The notes under the pieces: model-generated
Seen by the model: the letters and a program-made list of their open reading frames with translations, nothing else
Databases searched by the model: none
What the model was told of the DNA's origin: nothing
Program-made: the position numbers and the translations under genes
Part shown: positions 27,290 through 34,880 of the stretch, piece by piece
Position numbering within the stretch: position 1 is the first letter of the stretch
How the letters are laid out: each line of letters opens with the position of its first letter
Origin: W0P28-013 sp051870755
GTDB lineage: Bacteria; Bacteroidota; Bacteroidia; Bacteroidales; Paludibacteraceae
Assembly: GCA_051870755.1 (NCBI GenBank)
Contig: JBJECE010000017.1
Location: 1 to 53,912 of the forward strand
Length of the DNA stretch: 53,912 nucleotides
Direction: 5' to 3'

Positions 27290-28123
27290 TTATGCGTGAA
27301 ATTGCGCCAACCCCTCGATGGGCGATTGCGCCACAGCGCCCAATGTCAGGTGCAGGTCGCACAAAGCCGTGCGCAAAACCGCTTGGAAGTGGTACGCCAC
27401 CGACCCGACAAATGCCACCGGCAACGTGTCAGCTTGCGGATATTGCAGCACATTGCGCCGCAGGAAATCGCAAAAACAGCGATAAATCAAATTGCGAATA
27501 TAGTCGTACTCGTCGATATGCTGCGCCAAAAACGGCACGAAATGCGCCAAATAGCGATTCGGGAATGGACGACGATAGACACACTCCACAACATCGGCAG
27601 ACGTCAGGCAATATTCGTCGAGGAAAAGCCTGCACAACGTCTCGGGCGCCTGATGTTTCAGACAATCGCCCACAAACTGTTTGCCGATAGAGGCGCCGCT
27701 GCCCTCGTCGCCCAAAATAAAACCGAGCGGCGACACATTTTGCACAATTTGCGTACCATCGTACAAGCCGGAATTGGAACCGGTGCCCAAAATGCAGGCA
27801 ATGCCGCGCGTGTGTTGCAACATAGCGCGCGCCGCTGCAATCAAGTCGGAGTGCACCTGCACCTCGGCACGCGGAAACACCGTCGCGAGCAACTGCTTCA
27901 GCAGGGGAATTTTGTCGGCAGTGCAGCCGGCACCGTAAAAGCAGAGCCGCTCGACGTCGGCAGCAGGCAGACATTCGGCTGCTTCGGCCATCGTGGCGCG
28001 CATCTGGTCGTCGGTTTGGTAGTACGGATTGATGCCTGCCGTGGTGTATGTAGTCTGCACGCGCCCTTCAGAGCAGGTTGCCCATAAGGTTTTGGTGGAA
28101 CCGCTGTCTGCTATCAATATCAT
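27290..28123 (-). CDS. BadF/BadG/BcrA-type sugar kinase-like ATPase
   Basis: A 277-residue protein of the actin/hexokinase fold. The phosphate 1 loop is ILIADSGSTKTLWA, followed by GAGCTADK, SDLIAAARAML, GIACILGTGSNSGLYDG and GDEGSGASIGK. Members with this layout are N-acetylglucosamine kinase-like proteins, so salvage of amino sugars from wall material is plausible. The start is the ATG at 28123 because the longer frame passes its promoter. It stands alone on the minus strand, convergent with rprY. Confidence 0.85.
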   Translation of the reverse strand: MILIADSGSTKTLWATCSEGRVQTTYTTAGINPYYQTDDQMRATMAEAAECLPAADVERLCFYGAGCTADKIPLLKQLLATVFPRAEVQVHSDLIAAARAMLQHTRGIACILGTGSNSGLYDGTQIVQNVSPLGFILGDEGSGASIGKQFVGDCLKHQAPETLCRLFLDEYCLTSADVVECVYRRPFPNRYLAHFVPFLAQHIDEYDYIRNLIYRCFCDFLRRNVLQYPQADTLPVAFVGSVAYHFQAVLRTALCDLHLTLGAVAQSPIEGLAQFHA

Positions 28124-28149
28124 ATCCGGTCTGTATCTATTCTCGGATG

Positions 28150-28178
28150 CAAAGGTACAAATTAAACGCATAATACAA
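28150..28178 (-). promoter_or_regulatory. Promoter of the BadF-type kinase gene
   Basis: On the minus strand TTG (28176-28178) and TACCTTTG (28150-28157) are 18 bases apart, with the start codon 26 bases further on. Confidence 0.6.
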
Positions 28179-28258
28179 GCGTATTGTCAGCCAAATTTGT
28201 ACAAAAGTGTGTTTTTGTAGTCAAAATAGGGTATTTCGTAGATTTTTAGAGCCAAATA

Positions 28259-28290
28259 TTTGTCAGTTTCAAAAGTTATCCCTACCTTTG
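28259..28290 (+). promoter_or_regulatory. Orphan forward promoter
   Basis: TTTG (28259-28262) and TACCTTTG (28283-28290) are 20 bases apart, one of the best promoter matches in the window. No clear protein gene follows on the plus strand, because the next real gene is on the minus strand and convergent. Confidence 0.65.
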
Positions 28291-28296
28291 CAGTGT

Positions 28297-28395
28297 ACTT
28301 TAGCACACACACGAAGTACACACAAAGTTTTTTTCATAACAAAATGGTTTTTAATGGGGGATACGGGCGCTGCGAAGCGTCCGTATCTTCTTGTA
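28297..28395 (+). ncRNA. Candidate small RNA downstream of the orphan promoter
   Basis: A transcript from the promoter at 28259-28290 would begin near 28297 and run into a 12-bp hairpin at 28360-28387 (GATACGG...CCGTATC, one G-T pair) capped by a GCGA tetraloop of the GNRA class. The hairpin is followed only by TTCTTG, a weak T tract, so the 3' end is uncertain. Short ORFs can be read here but none looks like a protein. It could also be an antisense RNA to the lipoprotein gene that converges on it. Confidence 0.35.
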
Positions 28396-28412
28396 TGTGC
28401 GCCGCAGGACGC

Positions 28413-28442
28413 AAAAAAAAGGCTTGCCCGCAAAGGCAAGCC
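28413..28442 (-). terminator. Rho-independent terminator of the AT-rich lipoprotein gene
   Basis: On the minus strand GGCTTGCC and GGCAAGCC pair around a six-base loop (28421-28442) and are followed by eight T (28413-28420). Confidence 0.9.
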
Positions 28443-28462
28443 ATATTCAGAAGCGCGTCTGT

Positions 28463-29332
28463 TTATTTACGCAGTTTGATCGGTTTGGCTATGGTTTGTT
28501 TACGCATAGATTTGCGCATTATTCCATTTGCCGAAACCTCGCTGCTGTCATCAGCAACATCAAAATTAAATTCAAAGCGCGTAATATCTGTTGTGAAACC
28601 ACCAGCATAACCGGCAACCAACAGAATTTGTTTACCAGATTCTTCTACCCAAGAGTTTAATGTAAAATAACTTTCTCCGTTAGTGATCAAACTATATCCC
28701 CAATCTTGATAACTCAATTCAGCATCAAACAAAGCTTCTTGGTCTGTTTCATATTCAGACAATTCTGATTCACTAAACAAATAGGCAAGATAATCATCAT
28801 CGTTTGACGGAGTAATTACCAAATTGATGCTATCAGCCGTAATTGTATCAAGTGCAATGGCAAATTTAATATCCGACGGCACCACATCTGCCGTACGGAA
28901 TAATTTCTTTTCTACATCACCAATCACAGTACCATCTTCTGTTACACGAAATGCAAATGCATAATAATCCGTAGATGCCATGAGATTATATGTATACTCA
29001 TCAACACCATGATACAAGAAATCAACGAAACTTACTTCATAACCGAAACTTTGATAAAAATCAACATACTCATTGATGTAGTCAACATAATCTTGAGCCA
29101 AAGCAGAGTCAGACTCGTATGTTTCGTACTCTTCTTTCGACAACACATCACAATAGAATAGCGTTGTTGTATCGGAAGCTGTTGTTACAATAGTTGCACC
29201 ATCACTCACGAGGTCAATAACAGAAAAAGTAAAAAAACCTTGCTTTTCATTTCCCGGTACCTCTTCTTTTTCGCACGATGTAGCCAAGGCTACGGCTGCC
29301 ACAAGGGTCAGCGCATACATAATTTTTTTCAT
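28463..29332 (-). CDS. Hypothetical lipoprotein, AT-rich
   Basis: A 289-residue protein with a lipoprotein signal (MKKIMYALTLVAAVALATSC, Cys20), so probably anchored in the outer membrane or at the surface. The mature part is acidic and rich in Tyr, Ser and Thr with beta-strand character, and I recognise no family. Its DNA is clearly more AT-rich than neighbouring genes and uses many A/T-ending codons, which may mean recent acquisition. It is a single-gene unit with its own promoter and a strong terminator. Confidence 0.7.
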   Translation of the reverse strand: MKKIMYALTLVAAVALATSCEKEEVPGNEKQGFFTFSVIDLVSDGATIVTTASDTTTLFYCDVLSKEEYETYESDSALAQDYVDYINEYVDFYQSFGYEVSFVDFLYHGVDEYTYNLMASTDYYAFAFRVTEDGTVIGDVEKKLFRTADVVPSDIKFAIALDTITADSINLVITPSNDDDYLAYLFSESELSEYETDQEALFDAELSYQDWGYSLITNGESYFTLNSWVEESGKQILLVAGYAGGFTTDITRFEFNFDVADDSSEVSANGIMRKSMRKQTIAKPIKLRK

Positions 29333-29374
29333 TGTTGTAATTGATTTAGTTAAAAATTTTCACGAAATTGGCTG

Positions 29375-29406
29375 CAAAGATATATATTCATTACTAAACC
29401 GCCAAA
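29375..29406 (-). promoter_or_regulatory. Promoter of the AT-rich lipoprotein gene
   Basis: On the minus strand TTTG (29403-29406) and TATCTTTG (29375-29382) are exactly 20 bases apart. Confidence 0.7.
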
Positions 29407-29427
29407 TTTTTTAACATTTTTATCGAC

Positions 29428-29466
29428 AAAAAGGAGCGCCATATCGACGAAATGTTGCTATGGCGC
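29428..29466 (-). terminator. Terminator of rnc
   Basis: On the minus strand GCGCCATA and TATGGCGC form an eight-base-pair stem with a 15-base loop, followed by TCCTTTTTG. Confidence 0.7.
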
Positions 29467-29489
29467 ACAATTTAGCGGTTGATTAGCAG

Positions 29490-30227
29490 TTAATTGCCAA
29501 GTTCTATCAGGCGCAAAGCCTGTTTGGAGGCGGCCTGTTCGGCTTTGCGTTTGGCCACGCCTACGCCACTGCCATACTCGATGCCGTCGATATAGACTTT
29601 GGCGAAAAATTGTGTTTGATTTGGTGGTTGCGGTTCCTCGTCGAACACCTCGTAAGTGATGACTTTGCGTTTCTTTTGTCCCCATTCCATGAGGCGCGAT
29701 TTGAAGTTTTCTTCGCGTTCGGCCAATTTGTCGAGATTGACGTTTTCCCCGTACAATCGGTTGGCCACAAAGTCCTTGCAGACGTCGTATCCGCGGTCGA
29801 GATAGACGGCTCCGATCAGTGCTTCGAGGCCGTTGCCATAGACGTTGCGATGGATTTTGCCTTTGATGCCCTGCAACAATTTTCCCAGCCCGATTTGTTC
29901 GCCCAGCGTGTTCAGCATGTCGCGTTTCACCATTTTGCTGCGCAATACGGTGAGGTAGCCTTCGGCAAATTGCGGGAAATGGTTGTATAAAATATCGCTG
30001 ACAATGGATTCGAGTACCGCGTCACCCAAATATTCGAGGCGTTCGTTATCGATGCGCCGGCCTTCTTTGTCTTTTTCCAATGCGGCGCGTGTAATGAGCG
30101 AGAGTTTATACACTTCGGGATGTTGCGGCTCGAAGCCCAGAATCTCCGTCAGTTCCTGCAACGGGAATGTGGGATCGGCTTCGGCAGTTTTCGGTAGTTT
30201 AGATGTAAGTTTTTCGAAAATATTCAT
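29490..30227 (-). CDS. rnc: Ribonuclease III
   Basis: A 245-residue double-strand-specific endoribonuclease that processes rRNA and structured mRNAs. The signature NERLEYLGDAVLESIVSDIL lies near residues 60-80 and a second acidic cluster is GNGLEALIGAVYLDRG. The C-terminal dsRNA-binding domain ends VAKRKAEQAASKQALRLIE. In many Bacteroidota it follows acpP-fabF, which are not here: it has its own promoter and terminator. Confidence 0.95.
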   Translation of the reverse strand: MNIFEKLTSKLPKTAEADPTFPLQELTEILGFEPQHPEVYKLSLITRAALEKDKEGRRIDNERLEYLGDAVLESIVSDILYNHFPQFAEGYLTVLRSKMVKRDMLNTLGEQIGLGKLLQGIKGKIHRNVYGNGLEALIGAVYLDRGYDVCKDFVANRLYGENVNLDKLAEREENFKSRLMEWGQKKRKVITYEVFDEEPQPPNQTQFFAKVYIDGIEYGSGVGVAKRKAEQAASKQALRLIELGN

Positions 30228-30252
30228 ATTTTACGTTTTTGATAATCAGTTG

Positions 30253-30260
30253 CAAAGATA
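30253..30260 (-). promoter_or_regulatory. Promoter -7 box of rnc
   Basis: TATCTTTG on the minus strand, 25 bases before the rnc start. A TTTG-like element lies 17 bases upstream, shorter than usual. Confidence 0.55.
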
Positions 30261-30280
30261 CAAAAAAATGTACAAACCAA

Positions 30281-30308
30281 AAAGCATCGGACAAAAAATC
30301 CGATGCTT
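30281..30308 (-). terminator. Terminator of the M16 protease gene
   Basis: The inverted repeat AAGCATCGGA / TCCGATGCTT with a seven-base loop gives, on the minus strand, a hairpin followed by TTTTTGG. Confidence 0.8.
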
Positions 30309-30334
30309 TCGTGTATTTGCCGTGCTTTTTTGGC

Positions 30335-33154
30335 TTATTCGGCAGCCGGCATCATTACCACTTCGACCACATTTTGCGAGTCGATGAGTTGTTTCAGCGT
30401 ATTGACCACCGTTTCGGGCGTAACGGCCTCGACAGCAGCACGATAATCCCGCAGATAATCCTCTGCATATTTGGCGGTGTAGTAACTTGGCAGTGCCGTG
30501 CCGTCCCACCAATCGTTTTTCTCGACATCTTCGGCGAAGTCTTTCAGCATGCTCTCTTTGGCCTTGTGCAGGTCGTCGGCACGCGGTCCGTCGGCCAAAA
30601 TCGTATTGATTTCTTCGTAAATCACTTCGAGCAGACGCGCATCTTTGTCGGGGTCGGTGTCGAACTGAATGAGCAGTATGGCTTGCTCGACGGGCAATGT
30701 CGTGGCATAACCATAAACACCCACGCCGTACGAGCCGCCTTCGCGTTCGCGAATGCTTTCGAGGTAGCGTATGTCGAGAATGCGCCCGATGACCTCCATA
30801 TTGAGTGCCGAAGCCCACGAATACGGCATTGCGGCCGTGAATTGCAAGCGATTCGATGCGGTTTTAATCTGCATGTCGCGCGTGAAGTGATTCTGCACCT
30901 TGCCTTTCGGGGCACGCACGCCGTTGTCGGTGTAGTCCTCGCGCGTCTTGTTCGTTTTCAGTCCGCCCAACCAAGTGCAGATAAGTTTCTGCATGGCTGC
31001 ATCGTTCGGGTCGATGTTGCCGGTGAACATAAACGTGAAGTCGGCCGGATTGGCAAAACGTTCTTTGTAGATGGCCAAAGCCTTGTCCTGAGTTACTTTT
31101 TCCAACATTGGCAGATTGAATATCATGGTACGCGGGTTGTGGTCGCTCACCGTCAGACGGATGCTGTCGGAGAAAGCCGTTTTCGGGTTGGCGTCGCGGT
31201 TGCGCAGTGCCGTTTCGTACATATTGACGAGTGCCTGATAGGCTTTGTCGTCGCGACGCGGTGCGGTGAAATAGAGATAAACGAGTTGCAACATCGTTTC
31301 GAAGTCCTTCACCGACGAGTTGCCGTCGAGGGATTCCGAGAACTCGTTGATTTTGGGAGCCACACGGGCAATTTTGCCGGTCAGCACTTTTTGCAGTTCG
31401 ATGGCATTGAACTCGCCCAAGCCGTTGCTCACAACGACATCGGTAGCCAAGTATGCCGATGGCAGGTCGTCGATGTTTGCCACCTTCGACAAGCCGCCGC
31501 GACTTTTGGCCGTCAGCAGAATTTCGTCCTTTTTGAATTCGGTCGGTTTGATAACCACTTTGATGCCGTTGGCAAGTGTCCATTCGGTCGTGCCGAGCGA
31601 AGCGTTCGTGGCTTTTGCCTTGATTTTGCCGGCTTTCGGTGTTTTGGCCACCAACGGTTTGTCCACGGCGTCGTCTTTCGGTGCCTCTATCTCGGCCGTT
31701 TTGATGTCAGCCAGCGCTTGCAGCACTTCGTCCTTGGTCGGCAGCACGACGCTCTCTTTTTCGGGCGCGTTAATGCTGACAATGATATTGGTGTCGATGA
31801 CGTAACTTTGTGCCACTTGGTTGAGCATATCCAACTGAATGTGCGGCAACATACTTGTCAGCGTGTTGTATTCCCATTCGATGCCGGGAATGCACTCGCC
31901 GTCGAGGTAGTGGCGAATGTACTCGCGTGTGAGTGCGATGTTTTTGCGCGTGTCGCGTTCGTTGTACGACTTTTCGACATCGGCCAGCAGACGAGTTTTG
32001 GCACGTTCCAATTCCGATGCGGTGAATCCGTAGCGTTTCATTTTTTCGGCTTGGAAGAGCATGTCGTTCAACGCCTGTTTTTCGCGTCCCTCTTTCGGAA
32101 CGACCACAAAAGCAAATTGGTCTTTCGATTTCACCAAGTCGGAATAGTAGCCGTTGCCATACACAAACGAGGCATCGGGGTCTTGCGTCAATTCATCGAA
32201 GCGGTCGCTCAACATGCTCGAAATCAATCCATTGAGTGTAGCTTGCAGGTAGTGAATCATCGAGCCTTTCAAATTGTCGGGCAGCGGCGCATGTTTGTAG
32301 GTGAGTTCCAAAATGGTGTTTTGCGCCTCTTTGTCGGTTACTATCGACACGATGGGTTGGTCATTGTCGGCCACTTCGTACACCGGACGTTCGCCGCGGT
32401 TGCTGCGTGCCGGCACATCGGCCCACAAGGCTTTGATTTTGGCTTCGATGGCATCGACGTCGATGTCGCCCACCACGACGATGGCCTGCAAATCGGGACC
32501 GTACCATTTGTGATAGTAGTCGCGCAAAGCCTGATACGAGAAGTTGTTGATGACGGCCGTGTCGCCAATCACATCGCGTTTGGCATATTGCGAACCCGGG
32601 AATATGTTGGCGTTCGTCTGTTTCCACATACGCCGGCTGGCGGTGGCACCCGTGCGCCACTCTTCGCGAATGACGCCGCGTTCGGCATCAATCTCGTCGC
32701 CCAGCAGCGACAGTGCGCACGACCAATCGTGCATCACGAGCAAAGCGCTGTCGATGATGCCCTCGCGATAGGTCGGCACGTCGGACAAGCGATACACCGT
32801 TTCGTCGAGCGACGTGTAGGCGTTGATGTTTCCGCCAAAATTGACGCCAATCGACTCGAAATAGTTGATGATGCCCTTGCCGGGGAAATGCTCGGTGCCG
32901 TTGAAAGCCATGTGTTCGAGGAAGTGCGCCAAACCGTTTTGGTGGTCTTCTTCGAGAATGGCGCCCACCGCCTGCGCGATGTGAAACTCGGCGCGTTGTT
33001 TCGGCTGCTCGTTGTGGCGAATGTAATAAGTCAGCCCGTTGTCCAACTGACCATAGCGCACATTCGGGTCGAGCGGCAGAGGCTGCATCTCTTGTTGTGC
33101 AAAAAGCGTTGTTGCACATAGCAACACGATGGTTGCCGAAAAAATCTTTTTCAT
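30335..33154 (-). CDS. Two-domain M16 (insulinase family) zinc protease
   Basis: A 939-residue secreted protease with a signal peptide ending near residue 19 (LLCATTLFAQ). The first M16 unit carries the inverted zinc motif HFLEH at residues 77-81 and the downstream Glu in RGVIREEWR. A second M16-like half begins near residue 510 without a zinc motif and should form the closed chamber. Bacteroidota encode several such periplasmic proteases, thought to degrade peptides. The start ATG is preceded by a weak promoter-like sequence only. Confidence 0.92.
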   Translation of the reverse strand: MKKIFSATIVLLCATTLFAQQEMQPLPLDPNVRYGQLDNGLTYYIRHNEQPKQRAEFHIAQAVGAILEEDHQNGLAHFLEHMAFNGTEHFPGKGIINYFESIGVNFGGNINAYTSLDETVYRLSDVPTYREGIIDSALLVMHDWSCALSLLGDEIDAERGVIREEWRTGATASRRMWKQTNANIFPGSQYAKRDVIGDTAVINNFSYQALRDYYHKWYGPDLQAIVVVGDIDVDAIEAKIKALWADVPARSNRGERPVYEVADNDQPIVSIVTDKEAQNTILELTYKHAPLPDNLKGSMIHYLQATLNGLISSMLSDRFDELTQDPDASFVYGNGYYSDLVKSKDQFAFVVVPKEGREKQALNDMLFQAEKMKRYGFTASELERAKTRLLADVEKSYNERDTRKNIALTREYIRHYLDGECIPGIEWEYNTLTSMLPHIQLDMLNQVAQSYVIDTNIIVSINAPEKESVVLPTKDEVLQALADIKTAEIEAPKDDAVDKPLVAKTPKAGKIKAKATNASLGTTEWTLANGIKVVIKPTEFKKDEILLTAKSRGGLSKVANIDDLPSAYLATDVVVSNGLGEFNAIELQKVLTGKIARVAPKINEFSESLDGNSSVKDFETMLQLVYLYFTAPRRDDKAYQALVNMYETALRNRDANPKTAFSDSIRLTVSDHNPRTMIFNLPMLEKVTQDKALAIYKERFANPADFTFMFTGNIDPNDAAMQKLICTWLGGLKTNKTREDYTDNGVRAPKGKVQNHFTRDMQIKTASNRLQFTAAMPYSWASALNMEVIGRILDIRYLESIREREGGSYGVGVYGYATTLPVEQAILLIQFDTDPDKDARLLEVIYEEINTILADGPRADDLHKAKESMLKDFAEDVEKNDWWDGTALPSYYTAKYAEDYLRDYRAAVEAVTPETVVNTLKQLIDSQNVVEVVMMPAAE

Positions 33155-33289
33155 CTTACGTTTCTATTTGATTGTTAAACCATTTTTACGGCTGCAAAGT
33201 AACATCTTTTTTTCTTAATAACAAAATATTTTTATTGAAATTCGATAAATTATTTTATAATCACCTGATTATTAATTTATTGCAAACAA

Positions 33290-34654
33290 CTATTTTCCTA
33301 TACTGAAATGCGGGTCGTCGGACGTATCGCCGCCCATCGGCTGCCATTGGCTGTTGTTATCGGGTCGTCGGTAGGCGCGGTCGGGGTGATAGACGGTGTA
33401 GCGTTTGCGCGCGCCGGCCTCGTAGTTGCGCACGAACGGAATCTGGTAGCCGATGCCGAAAGTCAGCATTTCGGCCTTTTGCAGATGCGTTTTCAAATTG
33501 ACACTCACGAACAGATTGTCCCACACGCGACAGCGCAAGCCCAGCCGGAAATAGTTCCAGCCGTCTTCTTTGTCGATGTCGTAGGTGTAAAACATCGGGC
33601 GATTGTAGCCGTGTTTGGCATGTGGTTCGGGATTGGCATTGCGCAACGGGTCGTACACATAAACGCCCCACTGCAAATAAGCGGTCAGGCGACCGATGAT
33701 AAACTCGTTGTTGATGGCTACGCCTGCGCGGAATTTGTTGGCGATGTTTTCGTCGGGAATGAAGTAACGCCCGAAATGCGTGTGTTGCGTGTACGACACG
33801 CCATCGCGCGTGCCTTGCTGCACGAAGGCGCCATCGTAGAAAGCGTGCACTGCGCCGCCAATGGCATACCAACGTGCCACGTTGGCCGTCAGGCTCACCT
33901 GCACGGTGCCGACCGGATAACGCCGATTGTCTTTGTAATAGAGTTCGCGCACGCAGCCCGACACATCGAACAGCAACGAGAAATTGTAGGGAAAACGTTC
34001 GGCCGGCGGCAGCGGTTTTTTGCAGTGTCGGCACTGCTCGAACGTGTATTTTGCGCCGATTTGTGCGTGAAGCATATTCAGTCCGCTGTTGGGTTGCAAC
34101 ACACTGCCGTTGCTCATGTGGTTGTAGCCGATGTCGGCCGTCAGCGACACATTGTTTTTGATAGGGAACTCAAAATTCAGTCCGGTTATCAAATAGACAT
34201 TCAGTATCGACCCGATGGCCGAATTGGCCGTAGGAGCATTCACGCCCGAAAGCGTATCGCAGCGATTCCACGTTTTGGTAAAAAAACTGATGCCGGCTCC
34301 GATTTTATAATTCAGGTGAAAATGGTCGCGTTTGACAATCGGCACCAACAAATAGGGATAGAGCGCAAATGCTTGTCCCAAAATGGCCTTGTTGCCCAAA
34401 TCCATACCCACAAACCCCACGCCGACGGTAGGCATGCCCCAATAGCGTTGCCACGCATAGTTGCCCATCGCCGGAAATTCGACAGCGATTTCGCCCCCCA
34501 ACGCCGGCGGTGTCGCCACGGCTTCGAGGTTTTTGGTCATCGGCAGAATGTAGCCGCCATACACCGACGCTTTCAGGGCAAACGGAATGTCCTGAGCCCG
34601 CAGTGCGCAGCAACAAACCAGCGCAACAATGGTTACAATACTTTTTCGATTCAT
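33290..34654 (-). CDS. PagL-like acyloxyacyl hydrolase family outer membrane protein
   Basis: A 454-residue beta-barrel-like protein with a signal peptide (SIVTIVALVCCCALRAQ). The segment NSAIGSILNVYLITGLNFEF...IGYNHMSNGSVLQPNSGLNML matches Bacteroidota members of the acyloxyacyl hydrolase/PagL family, whose His-x-Ser supplies the catalytic pair for lipid A deacylation. About 200 extra residues follow this region, starting with a CRHC pair, with further barrel-like strands of unknown role. The ATG at 34654 is chosen because it begins the signal peptide. No convincing promoter is seen upstream. Enzyme activity is inferred by family only. Confidence 0.65.
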   Translation of the reverse strand: MNRKSIVTIVALVCCCALRAQDIPFALKASVYGGYILPMTKNLEAVATPPALGGEIAVEFPAMGNYAWQRYWGMPTVGVGFVGMDLGNKAILGQAFALYPYLLVPIVKRDHFHLNYKIGAGISFFTKTWNRCDTLSGVNAPTANSAIGSILNVYLITGLNFEFPIKNNVSLTADIGYNHMSNGSVLQPNSGLNMLHAQIGAKYTFEQCRHCKKPLPPAERFPYNFSLLFDVSGCVRELYYKDNRRYPVGTVQVSLTANVARWYAIGGAVHAFYDGAFVQQGTRDGVSYTQHTHFGRYFIPDENIANKFRAGVAINNEFIIGRLTAYLQWGVYVYDPLRNANPEPHAKHGYNRPMFYTYDIDKEDGWNYFRLGLRCRVWDNLFVSVNLKTHLQKAEMLTFGIGYQIPFVRNYEAGARKRYTVYHPDRAYRRPDNNSQWQPMGGDTSDDPHFSIGK

Positions 34655-34704
34655 CTGATTATGAATATTTTGCGCTTGCGACATTACATTTTTTTGCAAA
34701 AAAT

Positions 34705-34735
34705 TTTGCCGATTGTGGCATTTTTACTACTTTTG
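34705..34735 (+). promoter_or_regulatory. Promoter of tRNA-Gly
   Basis: TTTG (34705-34708) and TACTTTTG (34728-34735) are 19 bases apart. Transcription would begin about ten bases before the mature tRNA. Confidence 0.75.
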
Positions 34736-34750
34736 CAGTCCATTCTCATT

Positions 34751-34823
34751 GCGGCAGTAGCTCAGTTGGTAGAGCATCAGCTTCCCAAGCTGAGGGTCGC
34801 GAGTTCGAGCCTCGTTTGCCGCT
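34751..34823 (+). tRNA. tRNA-Gly (anticodon CCC)
   Basis: The cloverleaf is complete: acceptor GCGGCAG/TTGCCGC, D-arm GCTC...GAGC, anticodon arm TCAGC-TTCCCAA-GCTGA with CCC at 34784-34786, and T-arm GCGAG-TTCGAGC-CTCGT. Discriminator U73 is the usual one for bacterial tRNA-Gly. The 3' CCA is not encoded. It reads GGG codons. Confidence 0.97.
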
Positions 34824-34830
34824 CACACAA

Positions 34831-34867
34831 GGACGTGCCTGTTCAAATGGCGCGTCTTTATTTTTTT
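34831..34867 (+). terminator. Terminator of tRNA-Gly
   Basis: GACGTGCC pairs with GGCGCGTC (one G-T) around a nine-base loop, followed by TTTATTTTTTT. Confidence 0.85.
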
Positions 34868-34880
34868 ACGCACAATCAAT

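Noticed and set aside
28207..28479. Overlapping short plus-strand ORFs after the orphan promoter
   Set aside because: They read through two hairpins and into the convergent gene, and have no ribosome site or recognisable protein features.
30239..33121. A 960-codon open frame on the plus strand
   Set aside because: It is the antisense of the M16 protease gene; its residues show no domain, and the minus-strand protein has clear motifs and signals.
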